Below are positions 33,358 to 42,790 of a stretch of DNA of 64,000 bases, piece by piece (within the stretch, counting starts at the first letter, position 1; the number at the start of each line of letters is the position of its first letter). The notes below the pieces were generated by a model. That model was not told the DNA's origin. It saw nothing but the letters and a program-made list of their open reading frames with translations, and ran no database searches. The stretch is from Myxococcales bacterium. Lineage in GTDB: Bacteria; Myxococcota_A; Polyangia; Polyangiales; Polyangiaceae. The DNA is taken from assembly GCA_016720545.1 (NCBI GenBank), contig JADKKK010000003.1:248001-312000 (forward strand), read 5' to 3'. Both the position numbers and the translations under genes were made by a program.

Positions 33358-34554
33358 CTACGCCAACACGCCGAGGCGCTTGCCCGCGCGCGCGAACGCC
33401 GCGATCGCCTGGTCGACCTGGGCCTCCGAGTGGTCGGCGGAGAGCTGCACCCGGATGCGCGCCTCCCCCTTCGGAACGACGGGAAAGTAGAACCCAATCA
33501 CGTAGATACCCTCTTCCAGCAGCGCCGCGGCGAGCTCCTGCGAGAGCCGCGCGTCGCCGAGCATGACCGGCACGATCGGGTGGACGCCGTCCTTCACGGC
33601 GAAGCCCGCCGCCTTCATCCCCGAGCGGAAGCGCTCGGCGTTGGCCATGACCTTGTCGCGCAGCGCCGTGGTGCCGTCGAGGAGGTCGAGCACCGCCAGC
33701 GACGCGCCCACGATCGCCGGCGGGAGCGAGTTCGAGAACAGGTACGGGCGCGAGCGCTGGCGCAGCAGGTCGATGATCTCCTGCTTGCCGGTCGTGAAGC
33801 CGCCCGCGGCGCCGCCCAGCGCCTTGCCGAGCGTGCTCGTCATCACGTCGATCCGCTTGGCGACCCCGAAGTGCTCCGGCGTACCGCGGCCGGTGGCGCC
33901 GATGAACCCGCTCGCGTGGGAGTCGTCGACCATCACCATGGCGCCGTATTTCTCGGCGAGGTCGCAGATGATGTCGAGCTTGGCCAGGTAGCCGTCCATC
34001 GAGAACACGCCGTCGGTCGCGATCATGCGGAGGCGCTTGCCCTGGGTCTTCTGGAGGGCCTCCTCGAGGGCGGCCATGTCGCCGTTGGGGTAGCGGTGCC
34101 GCTCGGCCTTGCACAGGCTGATGCCGTCGATGATCGACGCGTGGTTGAGGGCGTCGGAGATGACCGCGTCCTCCTCGCCGAGGAGCGTCTCGAAGAGGCC
34201 GCCGTTCGCGTCGAAGCAGGAGCTGTAGAGGATGGCGTCTTCGGTGCCGAAGAAGGAGGAGATGCGCTGTTCGAGGGCCTTGTGGTGGTCTTGCGTGCCG
34301 CAGATGAAGCGCACCGAGCTCATGCCGAAGCCGCGGCGATCGATCGCCTCGTGCGCAGCGCGGATCACCGCGGGGTGGGACGAGAGCCCGAGGTAGTTGT
34401 TCGCGCAGAAGTTCAGCACCTCGCCGCCGCCGCCCTCGCCGACCTGCACCGCGGCGGCCTGAGGGCTCACGAGCACGCGCTCGTTCTTGTAGAGGCCCGC
34501 ATCGCGGATCTCTTGGAGGGTGCGGGAGTAGACCTGTTGGGCGGCGTCGAACAT
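33358..34554 (-). CDS. kbl: 2-amino-3-ketobutyrate CoA ligase (glycine C-acetyltransferase)
   Basis: A 398-residue PLP enzyme of the alpha-oxoamine synthase family that splits 2-amino-3-oxobutyrate with CoA to glycine and acetyl-CoA in threonine breakdown. The start MFDAAQQVYSRTLQEIRDAG matches Kbl. Key parts are NFCANNYLGLSSHP, FGMSSVRFICGTQDHHKALE, DDSHASGFIGATGRGT and STLGKALGGAAGGFTTG, where Lys binds PLP. Length is as in E. coli Kbl. Its usual partner, threonine dehydrogenase, is not in this window. Confidence 0.93.
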   Translation of the reverse strand: MFDAAQQVYSRTLQEIRDAGLYKNERVLVSPQAAAVQVGEGGGGEVLNFCANNYLGLSSHPAVIRAAHEAIDRRGFGMSSVRFICGTQDHHKALEQRISSFFGTEDAILYSSCFDANGGLFETLLGEEDAVISDALNHASIIDGISLCKAERHRYPNGDMAALEEALQKTQGKRLRMIATDGVFSMDGYLAKLDIICDLAEKYGAMVMVDDSHASGFIGATGRGTPEHFGVAKRIDVMTSTLGKALGGAAGGFTTGKQEIIDLLRQRSRPYLFSNSLPPAIVGASLAVLDLLDGTTALRDKVMANAERFRSGMKAAGFAVKDGVHPIVPVMLGDARLSQELAAALLEEGIYVIGFYFPVVPKGEARIRVQLSADHSEAQVDQAIAAFARAGKRLGVLA

Positions 34555-34615
34555 GGGCCCACACGGTAGTCCGATTCACGCCCGATCGCGACGGTGGCTC
34601 GGTGCGTCTGGAGTG

Positions 34616-36496
34616 CTAGCGCTTCTTCGCCACCGGCGCGCGGCGCGGCCAACCCTGGGCGAGGCTGCGCAAGGCGAGGCACACGTCCGGATCTTTGCAC
34701 GCGCCAACGTCCTCGCGGAGCACACTCCAGCCGTCGGCCCGCGCCCGCTTGCCGGAGCGCATGTCGGGGCCCCGCCAGCTCGGCGGGGCGTGCGCGATCG
34801 TCGCCTCGCGACCCTCGACAGGGCCGGCGCCCGCGCCCTCGAACGGCACGACGAGCGACGGCGCGAGCCCCACGCGCTGCACCGGCGTTCCATCGGGGAG
34901 CGCGTAGAGCAAGGTGGTGAGCCGGAGGATGCCGGTGCGCGGCTCGTCGTCGAAGTACTCTTGCGCGCAGCCCTTGCCGAACGTGCGTCGCCCGACCGAG
35001 GGGCCGCGGCCGTAGGTCGCGATCGCGCCGGCCATCATCTCGGCCGCGCTCGCGGTGGCGCCATCGACCAGGGTGGCGAGCGGGCCGCGGTACACGTCCT
35101 GGTCGGGCGGCTCGGTGGCGCGCTCGACCTCGACCGTGCCGTCCCGGCGCTTCATCGGGAACAGCGAGACCCCCGGCAAAAAGAGCCCGATCGCGTGCAT
35201 CGCGCCGTCGGTCGAGCCGCCGCCGTTGCCGCGCAGGTCGAGCACCACGCCGGCCAGGGGGCGCGCGCCTTCGCGCTCGCGGCGGAGCGCCCGGGCGAGC
35301 TCTTCGCCGAGGTCCTCGCGCACGTCGTGGATGGCCACCACGACGACGTCGCCTGCGCCCCACTTCACGCGCTCGACGGGGAGGGCCAGGGCGGCGTCCG
35401 CCGCGGGCGCCGGAGCGCTGCCGCGAGGTCCGCCGACGGAGAGGCTGACGAGCTTCCCTCCGCGGAGCACCGTCGCGCTGACGGCGGCCTTGGCCTCCGA
35501 CGCGACGAACCCGAGCTGCTCGATCTGCTCGATGGGGAGCCCGGCGAGCGGCACGTCCGCGATGGAGAGCAGCACGTCGCCCGGGACGAGCGGCGCGGTG
35601 ACCCCCTCCGAGAGCGCCACGCCCACAGGGGTGATTTCGCTCTTCGTCCAGAGCGGGTGCGGGGCGTTCGCCGCGAGGTCGACGTCGTAGACGCTCGCCT
35701 CTTCGTCGTACGGAGCCCAGGCGCCGTGAGGGTCGACGAGCGGCACGTAGGCGCGCACGGCCGCCGAGAGCACCAGCTCGCCCCACCCGCGCGCGGGGAG
35801 CGTCGGGAAGAAGCGGTCGCGCGCCCCCTCCGCGAAGGGCTTGCCCTCGGGCCCTACGGCGCGCTCGAAGCCGCCGACGCGGAGGCCGAGCTCGCGGGCC
35901 GCGACCTTCGCCTCGCCCGCGGCCGGGAGCGGCGCGCTCGCCCCAGAGAGATCGCCCACGGTGGCGCTCGCGCGGCCCGCGTCGAAGACGACGCGGAGCT
36001 CGTCGACCCAGCGCGCGAGGACCTCGCCGGACGCGTCGGCCGAGGGGCACCCGCGGCCGTGGCGCGCCTGGAGCTCCGGCAGCAGGCGCCGCAGCTCGAC
36101 CCCGAGGGCATCGCGCGGGGCGTCCGCCGCCACGCTCCAGAGCGCGTGAGGGTCAAGCCAGTCCGAGGCCGAGTCGACGAACGGGCCGAGCTCGACGCGG
36201 GCCGGCGGCGACGCCATATTCCCATGGACTTGCCAGATGATACGATGCGCATCATCGCACCGGAGCGCGCTCGGTTTGCCGCTCGGCGTGTGGAAGGCGT
36301 ACCCGGGCGGCTCGTCGTCTTCGTCGGCCGCCTCGTCGGGCGCTGGCGCCGGCCCCACCTTCTGCTCGTGCACCGTCACGGTGGGAGCGGGCGCGACGCG
36401 CGCCTCGTGCCGCGCGTAGAGCCCCGTGCACACGGCCGCGGCGAGCGCGACGGCGGCGAGCGAGACGGCGGCGACCTGAGGCGTCCTCACGGGCAT
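34616..36496 (-). CDS. S41 C-terminal-processing-type peptidase with PDZ
   Basis: A 626-residue exported or anchored serine protease. A hydrophobic N-terminal helix (residues 8-27) is a signal anchor. A helical domain is followed by a PDZ-like region (about 285-355; APLVPGDVLLSIADVPLAGL). The tail-specific protease core has VVLDLRGNGGGS (417-428), the nucleophile Ser483 in DGATASAAEMMAGAI and the general base Lys508 in RRTFGKGCAQ. The C-terminal extension of about 100 residues is variable. It follows the RpoH-like sigma gene on the same strand with 60 bases between. Its targets are unknown; periplasmic action is likely. Confidence 0.88.
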   Translation of the reverse strand: MPVRTPQVAAVSLAAVALAAAVCTGLYARHEARVAPAPTVTVHEQKVGPAPAPDEAADEDDEPPGYAFHTPSGKPSALRCDDAHRIIWQVHGNMASPPARVELGPFVDSASDWLDPHALWSVAADAPRDALGVELRRLLPELQARHGRGCPSADASGEVLARWVDELRVVFDAGRASATVGDLSGASAPLPAAGEAKVAARELGLRVGGFERAVGPEGKPFAEGARDRFFPTLPARGWGELVLSAAVRAYVPLVDPHGAWAPYDEEASVYDVDLAANAPHPLWTKSEITPVGVALSEGVTAPLVPGDVLLSIADVPLAGLPIEQIEQLGFVASEAKAAVSATVLRGGKLVSLSVGGPRGSAPAPAADAALALPVERVKWGAGDVVVVAIHDVREDLGEELARALRREREGARPLAGVVLDLRGNGGGSTDGAMHAIGLFLPGVSLFPMKRRDGTVEVERATEPPDQDVYRGPLATLVDGATASAAEMMAGAIATYGRGPSVGRRTFGKGCAQEYFDDEPRTGILRLTTLLYALPDGTPVQRVGLAPSLVVPFEGAGAGPVEGREATIAHAPPSWRGPDMRSGKRARADGWSVLREDVGACKDPDVCLALRSLAQGWPRRAPVAKKR

Positions 36497-36556
36497 CCAA
36501 CGTACCAGCCGGCGACGACGCGGGCCGCCTTCTTGGCGTCACGCCCGGCGGGAACC

Positions 36557-37387
36557 TTAGGAGGCCCTGGCGATCGCGCTCACGTCCGAGGCGAGGTCGC
36601 CGAGCTCGCGGCGGAGCTTGCCACGCGCGCGCTCTTCGATCTGCCGCACGCGCTCCTTCGAGACCCCGAGGCGCGCGCCGAGCGCCTGGAGTGTGGGCGG
36701 GTCTTCGGTCATGATGCGCTCGCGCACGATCAGCTCTTCCCGCGCGGTGAGGGTGCCGAGCGCGGCCTTCACGTGGTCGGAGGCGCGCGCTTGGCGTTCG
36801 TTCGCCGAGGCGTTCTCCTCCGGCGTGGGCTCGGGAGAGCCCAGCCGTTCGACCATCGGAGACTGATCCTCGAGGCCCGCGTCGAGGCTCGCCTCGCGGC
36901 CGGCGAGGATGGGAAGCAGCGTCGCGATTCGCTCGGCCGACAGGCCCGACACCTCCGCGAGCGCCTCGGCCGAGGTGTCGCGCCCCGTACGGAAGGCGCG
37001 GAGGGCACGGCGCTCACCCTTCGTGGTGCCCACGCGGACCACTCGGAAGGTGCGGACGACGTACTCTCGGATCTCGGCGCGTATCCAATAAGCGGCGTAG
37101 GTCGCGAGCCGGCAATCTTTGCCGGGGTCGAACTTGGCCGCCGCGCGGAGCAGACCGAGGTTGCCCTGCTGCACGATGTCCTCGAGCGGCACGCCCCAGC
37201 GCCGGTACTCGAGGGCGATCGAGACGACGAACGGGAGACACGCCGACACGAGCTTGCCGCCGGCGCGACGATCGCCGGCGAGGAAGCGGCGGGCGAGCTC
37301 CTGCTCCGCCTCGCGCGTCAGCGGCTTCAGCGCCGCAAGCTGCTGCCGGTAGAACGGGAAGCTGCCTTCTTGGAGTGCCGAGCCCAT
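36557..37387 (-). CDS. RpoH-like group 3 sigma-70 factor
   Basis: A 276-residue alternative sigma factor. Region 2 reads PLEDIVQQGNLGLLRAAAKF, then ATYAAYWIRAEIREYV and TFRVVRVGTTKGERRALRAF, which match the RpoH/sigma-32 box pattern; region 4 is ELIVRERIMTEDPPTLQALG followed by the helix-turn-helix LGVSKERVRQIEERAR. No region 1.1 is present. Such factors in myxobacteria control heat shock or development. No anti-sigma gene is adjacent. Assignment to RpoH proper (rather than SigB/SigC-type paralogues) is inferred. Confidence 0.88.
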   Translation of the reverse strand: MGSALQEGSFPFYRQQLAALKPLTREAEQELARRFLAGDRRAGGKLVSACLPFVVSIALEYRRWGVPLEDIVQQGNLGLLRAAAKFDPGKDCRLATYAAYWIRAEIREYVVRTFRVVRVGTTKGERRALRAFRTGRDTSAEALAEVSGLSAERIATLLPILAGREASLDAGLEDQSPMVERLGSPEPTPEENASANERQARASDHVKAALGTLTAREELIVRERIMTEDPPTLQALGARLGVSKERVRQIEERARGKLRRELGDLASDVSAIARAS

Positions 37388-37671
37388 AGAAATACTCCGA
37401 TCTCGTGGAGCCCTGGCAGCGGCGGTTCACCGCCCGCGGGGACCTCCCGCTCCCTTGCACCGGCGGTGCCACACGCAATGCGGGCGCGATCGCGCAGGCA
37501 GCGCGGCGAGCCCACCCGAAGACGCGCAACCCGGACGGCGCGGCTCACAGCGTGGCGAAAATTCTGCGCGCCCAGCCCGCCTCCCGGGGGTCACGCGCGG
37601 AGGACGACGCCCTCCGAGACGAGTCCAGCCCGATGACCGCGGGCGCTCGAAGCTCAAAGCGCGGCGCCGTT

Positions 37672-40153
37672 TCAGCGCGCGCCCAGCGGCGCGAACAGGA
37701 GCTCCACGTCGTCTTCCGTTAGGGCGGCGCTGCCCTCGCCCTCGCCCAGAATGGCGTCGGCGACCGTGCGCTTGCGGCGCTGGAGGCGGAGCATCCGCTC
37801 CTCGACGCTGCCCGCGACGTAGAGGTGATGCACGAACACGGGGCGCGCCTGGCCGATGCGGTACGCGCGATCGGTAGCCTGCGCCTGTACGGCGGGGTTC
37901 CACCACGGATCGTAGTGGATCACGGTGTCGGCCCCGGTGAGGGTGAGCCCCGTGCCGCCCGCGCGGAGGCTGATGAGGAAGACGTCGACCTCTTCCTTCT
38001 CGAAGCGCCCGATGGCCTCCGGCCGATCGACGGTGCTCCCCCGTGAGCGTCGTGTAGCGCTTGCCGCGCGCCGCGAGCGCGCCCTCGAGCAGGGTGATCA
38101 TGCTGGTGAACTGAGAGAACACCAGCACGCGATGGCCATCGCCGAGCAGCTGCATCATGAGCTCGTCGAACACGCGGAGCTTCGCCGACTCCTGCGCCGA
38201 GGCGCCGGTCATGTTGACGAGGCGCGGATCGCAGCACACCTGCCGCAGCTTGGTGAGGGCGCCGAGAATGGGGATGGTCGAGGCCGAGAGCCCCTTCTTC
38301 TTGATGAGCTTGCGCACCTCCGCGTGGGCGGCCACGCGGATGCTCTCGTAGAGCTCGCGCTGCTCGCCGCGCAGCTCGATGGGGCGGTGGAGCTCGGTCT
38401 TGGGCGGGAGCTCCTTGGCGACCTCGGCCTTCGTGCGGCGCAGGATGTAGGGCGCGAGCACGCCGCGGAGGGACTCGAGGCGGTCGGCGTTGCGCTGCTT
38501 CTCGATGGGGAAGCGGTAGAACCGGGAGAAGTGGAGCTCGTCGCCGAGGAGGCCGGGGTTCAAGAAGTCGGACAGGGCCCACAGCTCGCCGAGGTGGTTC
38601 TCCACCGGCGTGCCCGTGAGGCAGAGCCTGTGCTCAGCGCGGATGGCGCGCACAGCGCCGTGGGCCCGGCTCTTGTCGTTCTTGATGGTCTGCGCCTCGT
38701 CGAGCACCAGGATCGAGAAGGCGTGCTCGGCGAGCTTCTCCTCGTCGCGGATCGCGACGGGGTAGCTCGTGACGACGAGATCGGCCGCGTCGAAGCGCTC
38801 GTAGGCGTCGGCGCGATCGGGACCGTGGAGAGGCACGACGCGGAGGCGCGGGGCGAACTTCCCCGTCTCGCGCGCCCAGTTGTTCACGAGGCTCGTGGGC
38901 GCGACGATGAGCGCCGGGCGAGTGAGCAGGCCGCGCTGCTTGAGGAGCGCGAGGTGGGCGATGGTCTGGAGGGTCTTGCCGAGGCCCATGTCGTCCGCGA
39001 GGACGCCGCCCACACCTCGATCGACGAGGTGCTGGAGCCACGCGAGGCCCTCGCGCTGGTAGGGGCGGAGCTCGGCGCGTAGACCGTCCGGCGCGGCGCA
39101 AGGCGGCGGATCGCCCATGCTGGCCGCGTCGCGCCAGGCGTCGCGCAGCGCGCCGGTGAAGCGCAGCTCGGCGTCTTCGGCCTGAAAGAGCTCGTCGAGG
39201 TGGCCGAGGGCGCCCGCGCGCTGCGGCGGCACCGGGAGCGCGCCGCGCTCGAGCGGCTTCCCGTCGTAGAGCTCGGCGAGCACGCGAAGGATCGCGCGGA
39301 GCCGCGCGGTGGGGATGGCGAGAAATACGTGCTCTTTCACCGGCACGGCCACGCACTTGCCGGCGCGCCGCGCGATGTCGGCGAGGCCCTCGCCGCTACC
39401 GCTCTTCTCGAGGAGGTCGAGGAGCGCGGGGAGGAGGGAGACGCGCTGTCCGCCGAGCTCGATGCCGAGCTCCACGCCGAACCAGTCTTCGCGATCGGCG
39501 CCGCGATCGCGTCGCTCGACGGCGTCGACGTCGGCGTACCATCGCGGCTCCGGCTCGACGGTCTTCCACTCGTGGGCCTCGTCGACCACGACGCGGAAGC
39601 CGAGGCGACGGAGCTGGGGAACCACCGCGCTCTGGAAGGTGCAGTAGTCCGAGGCCGAGCCCTCGCACGCGATCACGTAGTCGGCGTGGACGCCCGGCGC
39701 GGCGGCCATGTCGTCGAGACACGACAGATCCAGCACGCCGAAGCCCTCGATGAGGCGGCGGGCGCGGAGCTCGGCCGCCCGATCGCGGACGGCGCCGGTC
39801 GTGCCCGCGTCTTCTTCGTCTTCTTCTTCGTCGTCGTCGTCCGCCAGGGCAGGCAGCACGAGACCCCCGTAGTCGAACGAGAGCGCGAGCAGCGGCATGC
39901 GGGTGGTCTCGTACGACGAGCTGAGGCCGCTCATGCGGTGCGAGACCACATCGTCGGTGAAGATGCGCAAGCACGGCACGGGCGCCCCCTCCGCGGAACC
40001 CCCCGGGGAACAGGCGGGCGGGTTCGTGCGGACACGGAGCTCGCTCGGAGGGGCGGCGGACGAAGGGCGCGCGGGGGGCGGGACGGGCGGGCGCGAGCGT
40101 ACGGAAGGGGGCTGCTCGAAGGCGCGCGTGGCCTCGGAGTCGGGGACGATCAC
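37672..40153 (-). pseudogene. SNF2-family (SWI/SNF) helicase, split by one extra base in a C5 run
   Basis: From GTG 40153 the frame covers a SNF2-associated N-terminal region with an acidic patch (residues about 104-115), then motif I ADDMGLGKTLQTIAHL, motif II VLDEAQTIKN, motif III LTGTPVENHLGELWAL and VLVFSQFTSMITLLEG. After LTG the frame breaks; the neighbouring frame continues with motif VI-type HYDPWWNPAVQAQATDRAYR and IGQARPVFVHHLY to 37672. Shortening the five C at 38038-38042 (plus strand) by one joins them as LTGSTVDRPEAIGRFE. Length is 2482 (3n+1), giving 826 residues if repaired. These ATPases remodel protein-DNA complexes, for example on RNA polymerase. Confidence 0.85.
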
Positions 40154-40206
40154 GAGCGAACTTAGATCACATCTCTCCGCGATCTGTCGAATGTAGAATG
40201 CACAAA

Positions 40207-40216
40207 AGAACGTTCT
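40207..40216. promoter_or_regulatory. Perfect 10-bp palindrome AGAACGTTCT between divergent genes
   Basis: The palindrome lies 54 bases upstream of the SNF2 helicase start and about 60 bases before the DUF4398 gene. Such a site could bind a dimeric repressor; GAAC-N-GTTC cores occur in some LexA boxes. There is no further support. Confidence 0.2.
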
Positions 40217-40276
40217 CAGGTATTCATCACTCCCGGTTCATGGCGACACACTCGCAGGTTCGTGGATCGTTCGCCG

Positions 40277-40720
40277 ATGCTTGCAACCCTCATCTTCTTG
40301 TTCGAGGCCCGCCCGGCCCCTAGCTCGCGTCTGATCGTCCCACGCGGACCCTCCTCGCACGGGGCTTGGATCATGGGCGCCGCGCTCGCGGGCTCGCTCG
40401 GGTGCGGGCCCAGCCTGCCCGTCCCACGCGAGCGACTCACCACGGCGGAGGCGGAGCTCGCCGAAGCCGAGCGCGCCGGCGCGACGCGCGTGCCGAAGGC
40501 GAAGGAGTCCTACGCCGCGGCGGCCGCGCGCATCCTGCGTGCGCGCGCGTTCATCCGGGAAGACAAGAACGGCGAGGCGGCGCTCCTGCTTTTGCGCGCC
40601 GAGGCCGACGCCTCGCTCGCGGCAGCGCAGGCCCGCGAGGGCGTGGCCGAAGAGAAGGTGGCCCGCGCGAAGGCCCTGATCGCCGAGGAGGAGCGCCTCT
40701 CGGGAACGGGGGCGCGGTGA
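40277..40720 (+). CDS. DUF4398-type lipoprotein
   Basis: A small helical protein of about 147 residues (115 if it starts at ATG 40373). A lipobox-like GSLGC is followed by PSLP and a two-helix hairpin rich in Ala, Glu and Arg (LTTAEAELAEAERAGATRVP, ALLLLRAEADASLAAAQARE), as in DUF4398 proteins that often accompany OmpA-like lipoproteins. The start is uncertain: the upstream ATG gives a long hydrophobic leader, the inner one a very short signal. Its TGA overlaps the GTG of the OmpA-like gene (GTGA), so the two are translated together. Confidence 0.75.
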   Translation: MLATLIFLFEARPAPSSRLIVPRGPSSHGAWIMGAALAGSLGCGPSLPVPRERLTTAEAELAEAERAGATRVPKAKESYAAAAARILRARAFIREDKNGEAALLLLRAEADASLAAAQAREGVAEEKVARAKALIAEEERLSGTGAR

Positions 40721-41637
40721 CGCAACCCGAGCGACGCGCGCGCGTGGAGCGTGCGGCCGAAGCCCAGCGTCTCGCCGTGTCCGGCTCGGCCCTCGTGTCC
40801 GTCGCGCTGCTCGCGCTCGCGACGACGCTCGAGGCGTGTGCGCCGATCCCCGCGCCGCGCGAGCTCGTGGTGGCCCGTGCGGCCTTTCGGCGCGCCCAGA
40901 CGGCGACGCCCGACGCCCCGGTGGAGGTCGACCATGCGCGACGCGCGCTTGGGGCCGCCGAGCAGCGATTCCAGGAGATCGGCGCCGAGCCAGAGGTGTC
41001 GAGCCTGGCCTTTGTGGCCGAGCGCCAGGCGCAGCGCGCGGAGAGCGCGGCGAGGCGTGTTCGCCTCGAGCGCGAGCTCACCGAGCTCACCGCGGCCGCA
41101 AAGGCGCGGGCGGTCGCGCGCGACGTGCGGGCCCGCGAGGCCGAGGCGAAGGCGCGGGACGAGCTCGCCCGGAAGACCCGCGAGCTCGAGGCCGCGGCGC
41201 AGCTCGCCGGGGCGCGGCGCGAAGCGGAGGAGCGCGCGCAACGCGCGACCGACGCGCTCCGAAAGATCGCGACCGCGGTGCGCACCGAGCCGCGCGGCGT
41301 GGTGCTGACGTTCGCCGAGGCGACGCTCTTCGCTCAAGGCGCGACCGCGCCCTCGCCGGGCGGGCGCGCCAAGCTCGACGAGCTGGCGACCACGCTCCAG
41401 CGCGACCGCCCCGGCGTCCGTACGGCGGTGGAGGCCCACACCGACAACCAGCGCTCGAAGCAGCAGAACGCCAGACTCTCGAAGGCCCGCGCGGAGGCCG
41501 TCGCAGCCTACCTGGCGAAGAAGGGGCTGTCCGGCGTTCGCGCCGAGGGGCTCGGCGAGCAGCGCCCGCTGGCGTCGAACTCGACCACCGAGGGCCGGCT
41601 CACCAACCGACGCGTGGAGATCGTGCTCGAACCCTGA
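40717..41637 (+). CDS. OmpA-family peptidoglycan-associated lipoprotein with coiled coil
   Basis: A 306-residue envelope protein. The leader ends in LEAC (Cys41), a probable lipidation site. A long Ala/Arg/Glu-rich coiled coil (about 55-200) leads to a C-terminal OmpA domain (about 205-306): LFAQGATAPSPGGRAKLDEL, VEAHTDNQRSKQQNARLSKA, and EGRLTNRRVEIVL. The Asp and Arg that bind diaminopimelate in Pal/OmpA (HTDN, NRRVEI) are present. The GTG start at 40717 overlaps the upstream stop. It probably ties the outer membrane to murein together with its DUF4398 partner. Confidence 0.88.
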   Translation: MTQPERRARVERAAEAQRLAVSGSALVSVALLALATTLEACAPIPAPRELVVARAAFRRAQTATPDAPVEVDHARRALGAAEQRFQEIGAEPEVSSLAFVAERQAQRAESAARRVRLERELTELTAAAKARAVARDVRAREAEAKARDELARKTRELEAAAQLAGARREAEERAQRATDALRKIATAVRTEPRGVVLTFAEATLFAQGATAPSPGGRAKLDELATTLQRDRPGVRTAVEAHTDNQRSKQQNARLSKARAEAVAAYLAKKGLSGVRAEGLGEQRPLASNSTTEGRLTNRRVEIVLEP

Positions 41638-41675
41638 CGGGTCGGCGGAGCGGCACGTCGGGCTGGCCGGGCGCG

Positions 41676-42671
41676 TCAGCGCTCGCGCAGCCGCGCGAAC
41701 GCGTCGGTGACGGCGCGCGCGTGCGCCGAACGATAGAACAGCGCCTGCGTGACGTGCCCCGCCGGCTTGCGGCGCAGCTCGCACCGCCAGTACCGCGCGA
41801 GCGCCTCCGCCTCGTGCCGTACGACGAACTCGTCGTGCTGGCCGTACACGATGATGGCAGCGCGAGGGAACACCGGCGGCGGATGCCGGCTGATGCGCAC
41901 GGGCGCGAGCACCTCCTCGAACAGGCTCGTCGCGGCGTTGCGGGAACCGACGTCGCGCACGAGGCTTGCCCAGTCGACTACACGGGTCATCGCGTCTCGT
42001 GTGAAGACAGGGAGCACCGAGTCACCAGCGCCCCGCAGGATGGCGGCGAGCGGGAACGGCGAGAGCGCCGCCACGAAGCCGCCCATGAAGCCGCCCTGAC
42101 TAAACCCGCTTACACCCACATCCTCGCACACCTCGGCGCGCAGAAAGGCGAGGAGCGCGCGCCCCTCGTCCACGGTCGCGAGGTTCAGCGCGAAGTGCTC
42201 GGCGACGGTCCGGATGCGCGGCCCCACCTGGCCCGCGGGCCGACGAAGCCCGTAGAGCGGGCTCTCGAGGGAGGCGACCCCGAGCCCCTCGGGGAACAGG
42301 TGCCGCGCGAAGAGGCGCCGCCGCGCGAAGCCCTCCTCCGCCGTGGCCGCGAGCAGCAGGCACACGCCGCGTGGCTTCGCCGGCAGCAGCAGCTCGAAAT
42401 GGGCCGTGCGAGCCTCGCGCGGCAGCAGCCGAGCCAGCGGCGACTCGAACGTGCCGCGCCGCACGCGCACGCCGAGCGTGGTCTTCTCGGGCCGCTCCCA
42501 CGCGAGGTTGGCCACGCCCACCTCACGCGCGTGCGTGTAGTCGCGGATCTCGCCCGAGATCCCGCGCAGCGTGGCGACGTCGCCGAAGCCGTCCTCGAAG
42601 AGCTTCCCCTTGCGGGCGAGCCGAGCGACCAGGCGATCGACGAGCACGTGCGCGAGGCGTGACGCGCTCAT
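41676..42671 (-). CDS. Alpha/beta hydrolase, ABHD18-like
   Basis: A 331-residue hydrolase. The nucleophile elbow is GVSGFSQGGFMGG (Ser near residue 205), preceded by LLLAATAEEGFARRRLFAR, a pattern like ABHD18/DUF2048 proteins. Candidate acid and base are in YGQHDEFV and AGHVTQAL near the C-terminus. No signal peptide is apparent. The frame can be extended to a GTG at 42746, but ATG 42671 (MSASRLAHVLVD) fits family length. It is divergent from the kinase at 42791. The substrate is unknown. Confidence 0.72.
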   Translation of the reverse strand: MSASRLAHVLVDRLVARLARKGKLFEDGFGDVATLRGISGEIRDYTHAREVGVANLAWERPEKTTLGVRVRRGTFESPLARLLPREARTAHFELLLPAKPRGVCLLLAATAEEGFARRRLFARHLFPEGLGVASLESPLYGLRRPAGQVGPRIRTVAEHFALNLATVDEGRALLAFLRAEVCEDVGVSGFSQGGFMGGFVAALSPFPLAAILRGAGDSVLPVFTRDAMTRVVDWASLVRDVGSRNAATSLFEEVLAPVRISRHPPPVFPRAAIIVYGQHDEFVVRHEAEALARYWRCELRRKPAGHVTQALFYRSAHARAVTDAFARLRER

Positions 42672-42790
42672 GAAGGTCGAGTACCACGAATGGTCGGCGG
42701 AGGCTGCCGGACCGCGCGGCGCGAGCCCCGGACACGCCGAGAACACGCCAGGCGGCCCCGCGCAGCGATCGGCGGTAGACTAGGCCGCTC

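Noticed and set aside
34553..37636. A 1027-codon plus-strand frame opposite the S41 protease and sigma factor.
   Set aside because: No domain or ribosome site; the opposite strand has catalytic motifs of two known families.
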